33,852 nt of DNA. Origin: a bacterium (GTDB lineage Bacteria; UBP6; UBA1177; JAKLFG01). Numbering within the stretch: the first letter of the stretch is position 1; every line of letters begins with the position of its first letter. The translations under genes were made by a program, and so were the position numbers. Positions 15,399 through 23,722 of this stretch are shown here, piece after piece. Location: NCBI GenBank assembly GCA_022711315.1, contig JAKLFG010000024.1, forward strand, positions 1 through 33,852, in the 5' to 3' direction. The notes under the pieces were generated by a model that was not told the origin of the DNA, ran no database searches, and saw only the letters and a program-made list of their open reading frames with translations.

Positions 15399-17456
15399 AT
15401 GAAAATGATCATCTTCCCGGTCACGGTGCTGAGTCTGTTCTTTTTTGCCTGTTCTTCCGATGTGGCGAAGATACTGAACGACGACATCCTCATAGGCGAC
15501 GGCGTCAACATCCCTGATGATAACGGGAGCGACGGGCTCACCCAAGACGACGGCCCGCTGGTCAACGACGATGGTCAATTGATCAATGACGACGGTCAGG
15601 TCGTCAACGACGACGGTCAGGTCGTCAATGACGATGGTCAGGTCATCAACGATGACGGTCAGGTCGTCAATGACGATGGTCAGATCGTCAACGATGACGG
15701 ACAGATCGTCAACGACGATGGCGAGGTCGTCACGGATGACGGCGGCGAGATATCCGACGAGGAACTGAATGACGGGTTCTGGCCCGATGAAGAGAACACC
15801 GACGACACCACCCCCGACAACGATACCGAACTTCCCGACGAGGATCTTCCTCAAATATGCACTCCGCTGGAGATCGTTGACTGTCCCTACTCCGGCGACC
15901 CGGACAAGATAGATGTCGGCCCCTGCAAGGTCGGGACGAAGCAGTGCAACCCGGCCGGCACCGAGTGGAGCGCCTGCTCCGGCGAGGTGCTTCCGGCGGC
16001 GACCGATCCCTGCACCGACAGCGTCGACAACGACTGCAACGGCACGGTCAACGACGGCTACGATGACGGCGCCACCGGCTGCGCCTGTCTACCGGGCACC
16101 TCAACCTCGTGCTATACCGGCCCCGCTGGGACGCTCAATGTGGGTATCTGCCACGCGGGCACCATGACCTGCAATGTCTCGGGGACCGGCTACGGCACCT
16201 GCCTCAACGAGCAGACCCCGCTTGCTACCGACATCTGCGGCAACAGCCTCAACGACGACTGCGACGCCGAGACCGACGAAAGCATAGACGCCGACGGCGA
16301 CGGGTACGGCACCTGCGGCGGCGACTGCTGCGACAACACCTCCCAGTGCGCCGATCCGGCGAAGGTCAACCCCGGCGCGGTCGAGGTCGTGGACGATACC
16401 GTGGACAACAACTGCAACAACCAACTCAACGAAGACCCGCAACCCGCCTGCTCGAGCGCCGCGAAGTTCAGCGGCACCACCGCGACCGACCTCGTGAACG
16501 CCATGGACATCTGTCAGGTCGCCGCGAACGGCTCGTGGGGTATCGTCGGGACACCGACCATCACCCGCGCCAGCGGCTCGGGGACGATAGACAACCTGCA
16601 GATCGCGGTGATGACCCAGTTCGGCACTCACGCGTCGAACATCGCCATCGCGAACGCCACGATGGCGTCGCTCTCGTCGGGCCGCGCTCGCGACTCGAAC
16701 GACCCCAACGCCCCCACCACCGACACCTACCAGTACTATACCGGCAATCCGCCCGCCGATTTCAGCGCCCCCTACGGCGGCGGGGCCAACCTGCCCCAGA
16801 GCAACCCCAACTGCGAAAACGGCTCCGGCGCCAACGACGCGACGATGCTGACCGTGCAGGTCAAGGTGCCGACCAACGCCCTCTCCTTCTCGTTCAACTT
16901 CCGGTTCTTCTCGCATGAATACTGGGAATACCAGTGTACCACATACAACGATTTCTTCATCGCCATGCTCTACACCGGCGCGGCGGGCATCCCGGCCGAC
17001 AAGAACATATCGTTCGATTCGAACGGCAGATACATCAGCGTCAATTCCGAACAGTTCTTCACCGTCTGCACCAGCAAAGAGGACGGCGGCGGATGCGGCG
17101 GCACCGATTATATCTGTTCCGACGGCCCCGCCGCTCTCGCGGGTACCGGGTTCGACATATGGGTGGACGAAAGCGGCTGTGACGCAGTTGACCATTATAC
17201 CGGCGGCGGCACGAAATGGCTCTCGACCATCGCACCGGTCGTCCCGGGCGAGACGATAATGCTCAAGTTCGTGATATGGGACACCTCCGATCAGGCACTC
17301 GACTCGACCGTCATCATCGACAACTTCAAATGGAGCGCGCAGGGAACGAGCGGCCCCTCGACCTTCGAGTGCTGGGATCTCAACAAGAACGGCACCTGCG
17401 ATATCGCGACCGAGGACCAGTCGGGCGATAATGTCTGCAACGAACGCGACTGCTAA
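15399..17456 (+). CDS. Surface lipoprotein 3, paralogue of lipoproteins 2 and 4
   Basis: The start ATG 15399 follows GAGGGGG and lies downstream of the promoter. The 685-residue protein has a lipobox (FFFAC, Cys18), then about ten heptapeptide repeats of the NDDGQVV type. After a short Asp-rich stretch come two Cys/Gly repeats of the form G-x-C-x3-G-x3-C...W-x2-C-x-GEVLP...DNDCNG and a MopE-like block (DADGDGYGTCGGDCCDN, VNPGAVEV). The large C-terminal domain (SWGIVGTPTITRASGSG, SFSFNFRFFSHEYWEYQC, YNDFFIAMLYTGAAG) is closely related to that of lipoproteins 2 and 4. It ends in the shared 28-residue module. Function is unknown; a surface adhesin or matrix protein is plausible. Confidence 0.88.
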   Translation: MKMIIFPVTVLSLFFFACSSDVAKILNDDILIGDGVNIPDDNGSDGLTQDDGPLVNDDGQLINDDGQVVNDDGQVVNDDGQVINDDGQVVNDDGQIVNDDGQIVNDDGEVVTDDGGEISDEELNDGFWPDEENTDDTTPDNDTELPDEDLPQICTPLEIVDCPYSGDPDKIDVGPCKVGTKQCNPAGTEWSACSGEVLPAATDPCTDSVDNDCNGTVNDGYDDGATGCACLPGTSTSCYTGPAGTLNVGICHAGTMTCNVSGTGYGTCLNEQTPLATDICGNSLNDDCDAETDESIDADGDGYGTCGGDCCDNTSQCADPAKVNPGAVEVVDDTVDNNCNNQLNEDPQPACSSAAKFSGTTATDLVNAMDICQVAANGSWGIVGTPTITRASGSGTIDNLQIAVMTQFGTHASNIAIANATMASLSSGRARDSNDPNAPTTDTYQYYTGNPPADFSAPYGGGANLPQSNPNCENGSGANDATMLTVQVKVPTNALSFSFNFRFFSHEYWEYQCTTYNDFFIAMLYTGAAGIPADKNISFDSNGRYISVNSEQFFTVCTSKEDGGGCGGTDYICSDGPAALAGTGFDIWVDESGCDAVDHYTGGGTKWLSTIAPVVPGETIMLKFVIWDTSDQALDSTVIIDNFKWSAQGTSGPSTFECWDLNKNGTCDIATEDQSGDNVCNERDC
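15543..15752 (+). repeat. Tandem 21-bp units encoding NDDGQVV-type heptapeptides
   Basis: Eight well-conserved units (15564-15731) are flanked by one degenerate unit on each side. Each encodes the heptapeptide NDDGQ plus two aliphatic residues, the same unit used in lipoprotein 1 about 4 kb away. Confidence 0.9.
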
Positions 17457-17487
17457 AGAAGATATCTCAAACAGAAGGGGGTGACGC

Positions 17488-19437
17488 ATGACCCGTATCC
17501 TGTACCTGCTTTCGGCAGGATCGATCCTTTTCGTACTCGCCTGCTCCGAGGTGAAAAGCACGCCGAATGACGAGGAGGGCGATGACGGCGACGGCCTTGC
17601 GGTCGTCGACACCGACCAGAAGACCCTTCCCGACTCCGCGACCGACACGAAACCTGATGGCGATACGCCCCCCATCGACGGAGATGCCCCGGTCGTCGAC
17701 GATAACACCACGGTCACCGATGGCGACACACCGCCCGTCGAGAACGACACCCCGACCGGCGACGGCGACGGCATCCTCAGCGACGAGGATCCCGATGACA
17801 TCGAATGGCCCGACACCGATTCCGACACCGTGATATGCACCCCCAACGAAGAGGTCGCCTGCCCCTACTCCGGCGACCCGCTGACCGAGAATGTCGGGCT
17901 CTGCAAGGCGGGAAAGAAGAAGTGTTCTCCCGACGGCACCGCGTGGAGTACCTGTTCCGGCGAGGTGCTTCCCGCCGAGAACGACCCCTGCAACGACCTC
18001 ATCGACAACGACTGTAACGGCACGGTGAACGACGGCTACGCGGACGGCGCCACCGGTTGTATCTGCACGCCGGAGGAGGAGACCGCTTGCTACACCGGCC
18101 CGACCGGGACCGAAGGGGTCGGCGAATGTACGGCGGGCAAAAGGACCTGCAACATCTACGGCACCGCGTGGAGTTCCTGCGAGGACGAGGTGACCCCGGT
18201 CACCGAGACCGGCGATCTTTGCTCTAACGGCAAGAACGATGACTGCGTCGGCGGCGCCGACGACGGGCTGGACGAGGACCTCGACGGCTGGAAGGTCTGC
18301 CAGAACGACTGCTGTGACCGGACCACCCAGTGCGCCGACCCGGCGAAGGTCAATCCGGGGGCTATCGAGGTCGCGGACGACGGCGTGGATAACGACTGTA
18401 ACGACCAGACCGACGAAGTCCCGACCGGCTGCAGCACGGTTGCGAAATTCAGCGGCACCACCGCGACCGATCTCGTGAACGCGATGGATATCTGTCAGGT
18501 CGCCGCGAACGGTTCGTGGGGCATCGTCGGTACCCCGACGCTGACCCGCGCCAACGGTGCTGGCTCGATAGACAACCTCCAGATAGCGGTCTCCCAGCAG
18601 TTTGGCACCGATGCGTCGAACATCGCCATTTTCCCGCCACCCCCGACACCCGGGGTACCCGGCGGCACCATGGCGGTCCTCTCGTCGGGCCGGGCCCGCG
18701 ACATGAACGACCTCGACGCCACCGCACTAAAAACATACCGTTACGAAACAACGAACCTCAACCCAGCACCGGTCGATTTCACCACTCCGCACGGCGGCCT
18801 GCCACAGACGAGCGCCTCCTGTCCCGCCGGGACCTACGCGAACGATTCGGTGATGCTTACCCTGCAACTCAAGGTGCCGACCAACGCCCTCTCCTTCTCG
18901 TTCAACTTCCGCTTCTTCTCGCAGGAATACTGGAAGTGGACCTGCGATTCCCAGGGCTACAACGACTTCTTTATCGCGATGCTCTACACCGGCGCGACTG
19001 GCATCCCGACCGACAAGAACATATCGTTCGACCAGAACAGTAGTTACATCAGCGTCAACTCAAGCGCCTTCTTTACCGTCTGTGAGATGAAGAGCGGCTA
19101 TACCTGCCCCGACGGCGCCTCCGCTCTTGCAGGAACCGGCTATGGAGAAAAGTATTATTATGACGCGACGAACTACGATATGGGTGGCGGCACCAAGTGG
19201 CTCTCAACCGCCGCGCCGGTCGTCCCGGGCGAGACGATAACGCTCAAATTCGTGATCTGGGACACCAACGACCGCGACCGCGATTCCTTGGTCATCATCG
19301 ACAACTTCAAGTGGAGCGCGCAGGGAACGAGCGGCCCCTCGACCTTCGAGTGCTGGGATCTCAACCAGAACGGCACCTGCGACATCGCGACCGAGGACAA
19401 ATCGGGCGACGAGACCTGCAACGAGCGCGACTGCTGA
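17488..19437 (+). CDS. Surface lipoprotein 4, paralogue of lipoproteins 2 and 3
   Basis: The 649-residue protein starts 31 bases after lipoprotein 3, with AAGGGGG upstream, and has no promoter of its own in sight. It has a lipobox (VLAC, Cys19), an Asp/Thr/Pro spacer of about 95 residues without heptapeptide repeats, two Cys/Gly repeats, and a MopE-like block (DEDLDGWKVCQNDCCDR, VNPGAIEV, DNDCND). The C-terminal domain includes SFSFNFRFFSQEYWKWTC and YNDFFIAMLYTGATG. Relative to lipoproteins 2 and 3 it has a Pro-rich insertion (FPPPPTPGVPGG) where they have ANATMA. It ends in the shared 28-residue module. Confidence 0.88.
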   Translation: MTRILYLLSAGSILFVLACSEVKSTPNDEEGDDGDGLAVVDTDQKTLPDSATDTKPDGDTPPIDGDAPVVDDNTTVTDGDTPPVENDTPTGDGDGILSDEDPDDIEWPDTDSDTVICTPNEEVACPYSGDPLTENVGLCKAGKKKCSPDGTAWSTCSGEVLPAENDPCNDLIDNDCNGTVNDGYADGATGCICTPEEETACYTGPTGTEGVGECTAGKRTCNIYGTAWSSCEDEVTPVTETGDLCSNGKNDDCVGGADDGLDEDLDGWKVCQNDCCDRTTQCADPAKVNPGAIEVADDGVDNDCNDQTDEVPTGCSTVAKFSGTTATDLVNAMDICQVAANGSWGIVGTPTLTRANGAGSIDNLQIAVSQQFGTDASNIAIFPPPPTPGVPGGTMAVLSSGRARDMNDLDATALKTYRYETTNLNPAPVDFTTPHGGLPQTSASCPAGTYANDSVMLTLQLKVPTNALSFSFNFRFFSQEYWKWTCDSQGYNDFFIAMLYTGATGIPTDKNISFDQNSSYISVNSSAFFTVCEMKSGYTCPDGASALAGTGYGEKYYYDATNYDMGGGTKWLSTAAPVVPGETITLKFVIWDTNDRDRDSLVIIDNFKWSAQGTSGPSTFECWDLNQNGTCDIATEDKSGDETCNERDC

Positions 19438-19465
19438 CGCTCCGTCACCGCAACGGAGGATATTC

Positions 19466-22400
19466 ATGCGCATGCTGTTTCCCCTCGTGCTTTTTTCCGT
19501 TGTCTTCATCGCCGCCTGCGACAAGAACGCCGCAAAAGGCCCCTGCGACGGGATAACCTGTTCCGGCCACGGGACCTGCGACGCGACGAGCGGCCGCGCC
19601 GTCTGCATCTGCGACGAGAACTACCACCCGAACGGCCTCCTTGAATGCATCGCCGACACCGATCCGTGCGAAGGGGTCGATTGCGACGATTGGGAGACCT
19701 GCGTCAACGGCGCCTGCGACCCGCTCCCGGGGAAATGCAACGACAAGGACGACTGCGCCGCCAACGAGGAATGCGAAGAGCACGACTGCGTCTCCCACGA
19801 CCCCTGTGAGGGGGTGGACTGTTCGGGCCACGGCGAATGCACAAGCGGCTACGGCTACGGCGACGAGGTGTTCTGCGACTGCGAGGAGAACTATCACGCG
19901 GTCGGGCTGGAATGTCTTCCCGGCGCCCCTGCCGATGACGATAGCCTCTTCAGCGATGACGAACTTCCTCCCGATGCCGATACGGTGACCGACCCGTGCG
20001 TCGGTGTCTCTTGCAAGGAATGGGAGGTCTGCGTCGAGGGCGATTGCGCGCTGAGCCCGGGCCGGTGCGTCAAAACGGGCGACTGCGGCGATGACGAGGT
20101 CTGCGACACCGCGGCACACGACTGCATCGTGAACCCCTGCACCGGCGTTGCCTGCGGCAACGGCGGCATCTGTTCGCTCGACGGCATTACGCCGGTCTGC
20201 AACTGCCCTAACGGCTACATGACAAGCGGCCTGTCGTGCATCACCGACACCGCGACGCCGATCGACTGGTGCAATGTCCAGTGGCCGCCAACGATGGAAG
20301 CGACGCTGGGCGCCCCGCCGGTCACCGTCTACAGCCAACTTTACCAGCCGGGCATCACCGACGGCGGCAAGCCGGAGAGCGCGACCGTCCGCGCCGAACT
20401 CGGCTACGGCGTCAAGTTGCTCACCTATCCGGTCATCCAGACCGACCTCTCGTGGGTCGCCGCCGAATTCAACATCACCGGAGCCGGCGATTTCGGCAAC
20501 AACCACGAATATATGGCGGAGTTCCCGACCGACCGGGCCGGGCTGTTCAATTATATCTATCGCTACACGCTCAACGACGGCGCCAGTTGGACCTACTGCG
20601 ACACGGCGGGCAAGATAACCTCCGCCTCGATCGCGCCGGGCGTCGCGACGATATCGGGCGGCAGCGCCGACTGCGGCGGTCTTTCCTGCTTCGAGTGGGA
20701 GACCTGCGACATCGACACCTGCGTGCCGCTCCCGGGCCGCTGCAATGTCGTGGGCGACTGCGACACCGATACCGAGACCTGCGACACGGCGAGCCACACC
20801 TGCGTCGACAAGAATGGCATGCTCGTGCTGGACACCGCCCCCGAACTCACCGCCGACGGCTACACCTTCACGGTCCGCTATGTCGGGCCGGGCGAACTCG
20901 TGCTCGCGACGAGCAAGGTCACGCTGAACGGCGCCATCATCACCCCTTCGCTCTCCTACGAGGGGACGACCAAGAGCGTCACCGTGAGTAAAAGCGGGCT
21001 TTCCGCCGGCAAATATTCGTACCTTTTCAGTTGCAAGAACGACTCGGGCTCGTCGCTCCCCCCGCTTTTCGTGCCGATCTGGCTCGAAACGACACCGTTC
21101 GGCTGGCGTGACGCATTCCTGTACCAGATAATGAACGACCGCTTCCTGAACGGCGACATGGGCAACGACCAGCCGGTCGGCGGGGTGGAGACCATCCGCA
21201 ACTGGATGGGGGGCGATTGGGCCGGCATCATCGAAAAACTTGAGGACGACTATTTCACCGATCTCGGCGTGAACGCGCTCTGGATATCCTCACCGGTCAA
21301 GAACACCGAACAGAGCGGGATCGGCATGACCGACGGGCTCCTCTACTCCGGGTACCACTCCTACTGGCCCATCGCGACCGGCTGGACCGACGCCGCGCCC
21401 CTTTCCGGGCTCTCCTCCCCTATCGAGGACCATTTCGGGACCGACGCCGAACTGCGGGAACTGGTCAACAAGGCCCACGCCAAGGGCATTCGCGTACTCG
21501 TGGATCTCGTCGCGAACCATGTCCACACCGACAGCCCGCTCTGGACCGCCCACAAGAACGACGGCTGGTTCAACATGGCCCCGTCGGGCAAACCGGCCAA
21601 CAGCAACGGCGGCTACACCTGCGGCTGGGACCTCCCGGAGGACTGCTGGTTCACCGACTACCTGCCGGACCTCAATTACGACGAACCGGCGGTGATGGAC
21701 GCGGTCATGGACCACGCCGCGTGGCTCGTGCAGGCATACGATCTCGACGGCTTCCGGCTCGACGCGGTCAAACACATGCCGATGGCCTTCTCGACCACCA
21801 TCCGGACGCGGGTGACCGCGGCGGCGGGACTCACCGGTATACCGTTCTACATGGTCGGCGAGACCTTCGACGGGGACCGGGGACTCATCGCCGCCTATGT
21901 CGGCCATGACCGGCTCGACGGGCAGTTCGATTTTCCGCTCTACTTCAAGGTGCGCGATGTCCTGCTGCAGCATACGGCGCCTCTTTCGGACCTCGCCTCC
22001 TTCGTGGTGGACAACGACGATTATTACCAGCAGAAATGGGGCGGCGCCATCATGTCGAACTTCATGGGCAACCATGATGTGATCCGCGCCCTCACCTATG
22101 CCGGCGGCGACCATGCCCGCGTCCGGATGGCCCAGACCTTCCTCCTGACCTCGCCCGCGATACCGCTCATCTATCAGGGCGACGATATCGGCATGGAGGG
22201 CAACGCCGACCCCGACAACCGGCGCATGATGGTGTTCGAACCGTCGCTATCGACCGATCAACGCGCCACCCTCGCCCACCTCAAGAAACTCGGCACGGCC
22301 CGTAAGGCGCATCCGGCGCTCCGTACCGGGACCCGCACCACGCTCATCACCGAATCGAATGTCTGGGCCTACGCGATGAAAAAGGACGCCGATGAGGCCA

Positions 22401-22558
22401 TCGTGATACTCAACCGCGGGGCGCAGACCCAGCGGCAACTCTCCACGACGCTCACCGGCACACTTACCGATGTCATATCGGGCGGCACCGCCGTCGTGTC
22501 GGGCGGCAAGATAACGGTCACCGTTCCGGCGATGACGAGCGCGGTGTACACGAAATAA
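19466..22558 (+). CDS. GH13 alpha-amylase-family lipoprotein with EGF-like repeats
   Basis: The 1030-residue protein has a lipobox (FIAAC, Cys18, with Asp at +2), then about 240 residues of Cys-rich modules. Three are EGF-like (for example CSGHGTC and CGNGGIC), alternating with a second type, CxGxxC...WExC...LPGxC...DC. A further copy sits near residue 410. A beta domain precedes the catalytic (beta/alpha)8 barrel, which begins near residue 550. All four GH13 regions are present: DLVANHVH (Asp680), GFRLDAVKH (nucleophile Asp766), VGETF (acid Glu799) and FMGNHDV (Asp871). It should hydrolyse or transglycosylate alpha-glucans at the cell surface. It lacks the module ending lipoproteins 1-4. Its stop abuts the convergent mscS-type gene. 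Confidence 0.93.
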   Translation: MRMLFPLVLFSVVFIAACDKNAAKGPCDGITCSGHGTCDATSGRAVCICDENYHPNGLLECIADTDPCEGVDCDDWETCVNGACDPLPGKCNDKDDCAANEECEEHDCVSHDPCEGVDCSGHGECTSGYGYGDEVFCDCEENYHAVGLECLPGAPADDDSLFSDDELPPDADTVTDPCVGVSCKEWEVCVEGDCALSPGRCVKTGDCGDDEVCDTAAHDCIVNPCTGVACGNGGICSLDGITPVCNCPNGYMTSGLSCITDTATPIDWCNVQWPPTMEATLGAPPVTVYSQLYQPGITDGGKPESATVRAELGYGVKLLTYPVIQTDLSWVAAEFNITGAGDFGNNHEYMAEFPTDRAGLFNYIYRYTLNDGASWTYCDTAGKITSASIAPGVATISGGSADCGGLSCFEWETCDIDTCVPLPGRCNVVGDCDTDTETCDTASHTCVDKNGMLVLDTAPELTADGYTFTVRYVGPGELVLATSKVTLNGAIITPSLSYEGTTKSVTVSKSGLSAGKYSYLFSCKNDSGSSLPPLFVPIWLETTPFGWRDAFLYQIMNDRFLNGDMGNDQPVGGVETIRNWMGGDWAGIIEKLEDDYFTDLGVNALWISSPVKNTEQSGIGMTDGLLYSGYHSYWPIATGWTDAAPLSGLSSPIEDHFGTDAELRELVNKAHAKGIRVLVDLVANHVHTDSPLWTAHKNDGWFNMAPSGKPANSNGGYTCGWDLPEDCWFTDYLPDLNYDEPAVMDAVMDHAAWLVQAYDLDGFRLDAVKHMPMAFSTTIRTRVTAAAGLTGIPFYMVGETFDGDRGLIAAYVGHDRLDGQFDFPLYFKVRDVLLQHTAPLSDLASFVVDNDDYYQQKWGGAIMSNFMGNHDVIRALTYAGGDHARVRMAQTFLLTSPAIPLIYQGDDIGMEGNADPDNRRMMVFEPSLSTDQRATLAHLKKLGTARKAHPALRTGTRTTLITESNVWAYAMKKDADEAIVILNRGAQTQRQLSTTLTGTLTDVISGGTAVVSGGKITVTVPAMTSAVYTK

Positions 22559-23719
22559 CTAGTTCGACGGCGTTCGCCCATCGCTCCGTATCTGGATGAT
22601 GCGCAGGCCGAAGATCGGCGTGAGCGCCGTGAGATATTCGAGCAGTTCCCCCTGTATCGCCTCGTAGTCCTCCCAGACGGTGGTCGCCGCAAAGCAGTAT
22701 ATCTGGAGCGGCGCACCGGTGTGGGACGGGTCGAGCGTCCTGACCATCAGCGTCAGGTCCTGCCGCAGGACGGCACGGGACCGGAGATAGTTCATGAACA
22801 TGCGGCGCAGGAGCGTCAGATTGGTCACCGGGCCGGTCGCGGGCAGATCCGGCAGGAAGGGGGCCACCTTTTCGTCGGCGCGTATCGCCGCCACCTCGAC
22901 GGCATCGAGGAAACGCACCGAATTCAGGTCTATCGGTATCGAACGGCTGACACGGCGGGCGCCACTCTCCTTCATGCCGCGCCAGTTGGTGAACGCCTCC
23001 TCGAGGAACTTCTGGGTCGGTATCGAGGTGATGGTATTGTCCCAGTTGCGGACCCGGAGCGCGTAGAGCGACACATCGGCGACCTCGCCGTCGGCGCCGT
23101 ACTGGGGCACCGATATCCAGTCGCCGACGCGTATCGAATTATTGACGCTCATCTGAAGACTCGCGACGAACCCGAGTATGGCATCCTTGAACACCAGCAT
23201 CAGGACGGCGGTCATCGCGCCGAGCCCCGACAGGATGAGCACCGGCGACTTGCCCATCAGCACCGCCGCCATGAGTATCAGCGCAACGATGTACACCGCG
23301 ATGGAAAGTATCTGGAACAGCCCTTTTATCGGCCGCTCCTGCGCCGCGTCGGTCCTGTCGTAAAGCGCCTGAAGGACCGCGACGAGCCGCGAGAAGAACA
23401 GCGCCACGACCAGCACGATGGCGGCCGAGGTGAGGCGGCGGACCGCCGTTTCGAGCCCGCCGAAGGCGTAGGCGGCGTTATGGACGACGAGTATCGGTAT
23501 GAGGTGGATGAGCGCATGGAACACCCTTTTTTCGAACAGCAGGTCGTCCCAGTCGGCCGTACTGCGGCGCACCATGTAGCCGACCGCCTTGAGAATGTAA
23601 TGGCGGCCGATGAAGAACAGCAGGTAGGCGATGATGGCAACGGCCAGCATGCGCGCCGGGAAGACCAGAAAGGAATACCGGGCGAAAAAGAACTGGACGA
23701 GCGAAAGGTACCCGTCCAT
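22559..23719 (-). CDS. ybdG: MscS-family mechanosensitive channel, YbdG-like
   Basis: The 386-residue protein has about five membrane helices, then the MscS pore helix region (LSGLGAMTAVLMLVFKDAIL) and the cytoplasmic beta domain with GDWISVPQYGADGEVADVSL and VRNWDNTITSIPTQKF. Those segments and the C-terminal RKDLTLMVR-like LRQDLTLMVRTLDPSHTGAP match E. coli YbdG (MscM) more closely than MscS itself. It would release solutes on hypo-osmotic shock. It starts three bases after the upstream lipoprotein stop, with its ribosome site (GAGGAG) inside that gene's last codons. Pairing with a surface lipoprotein may be incidental. Confidence 0.92.
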   Translation of the reverse strand: MDGYLSLVQFFFARYSFLVFPARMLAVAIIAYLLFFIGRHYILKAVGYMVRRSTADWDDLLFEKRVFHALIHLIPILVVHNAAYAFGGLETAVRRLTSAAIVLVVALFFSRLVAVLQALYDRTDAAQERPIKGLFQILSIAVYIVALILMAAVLMGKSPVLILSGLGAMTAVLMLVFKDAILGFVASLQMSVNNSIRVGDWISVPQYGADGEVADVSLYALRVRNWDNTITSIPTQKFLEEAFTNWRGMKESGARRVSRSIPIDLNSVRFLDAVEVAAIRADEKVAPFLPDLPATGPVTNLTLLRRMFMNYLRSRAVLRQDLTLMVRTLDPSHTGAPLQIYCFAATTVWEDYEAIQGELLEYLTALTPIFGLRIIQIRSDGRTPSN

Positions 23720-23722
23720 CCC

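Noticed and set aside
16101..17846. A 581-codon open frame on the minus strand
   Set aside because: It is antisense to lipoproteins 3 and 4. Its Val/Gly/Arg composition and absence of motifs mark it as a shadow frame.
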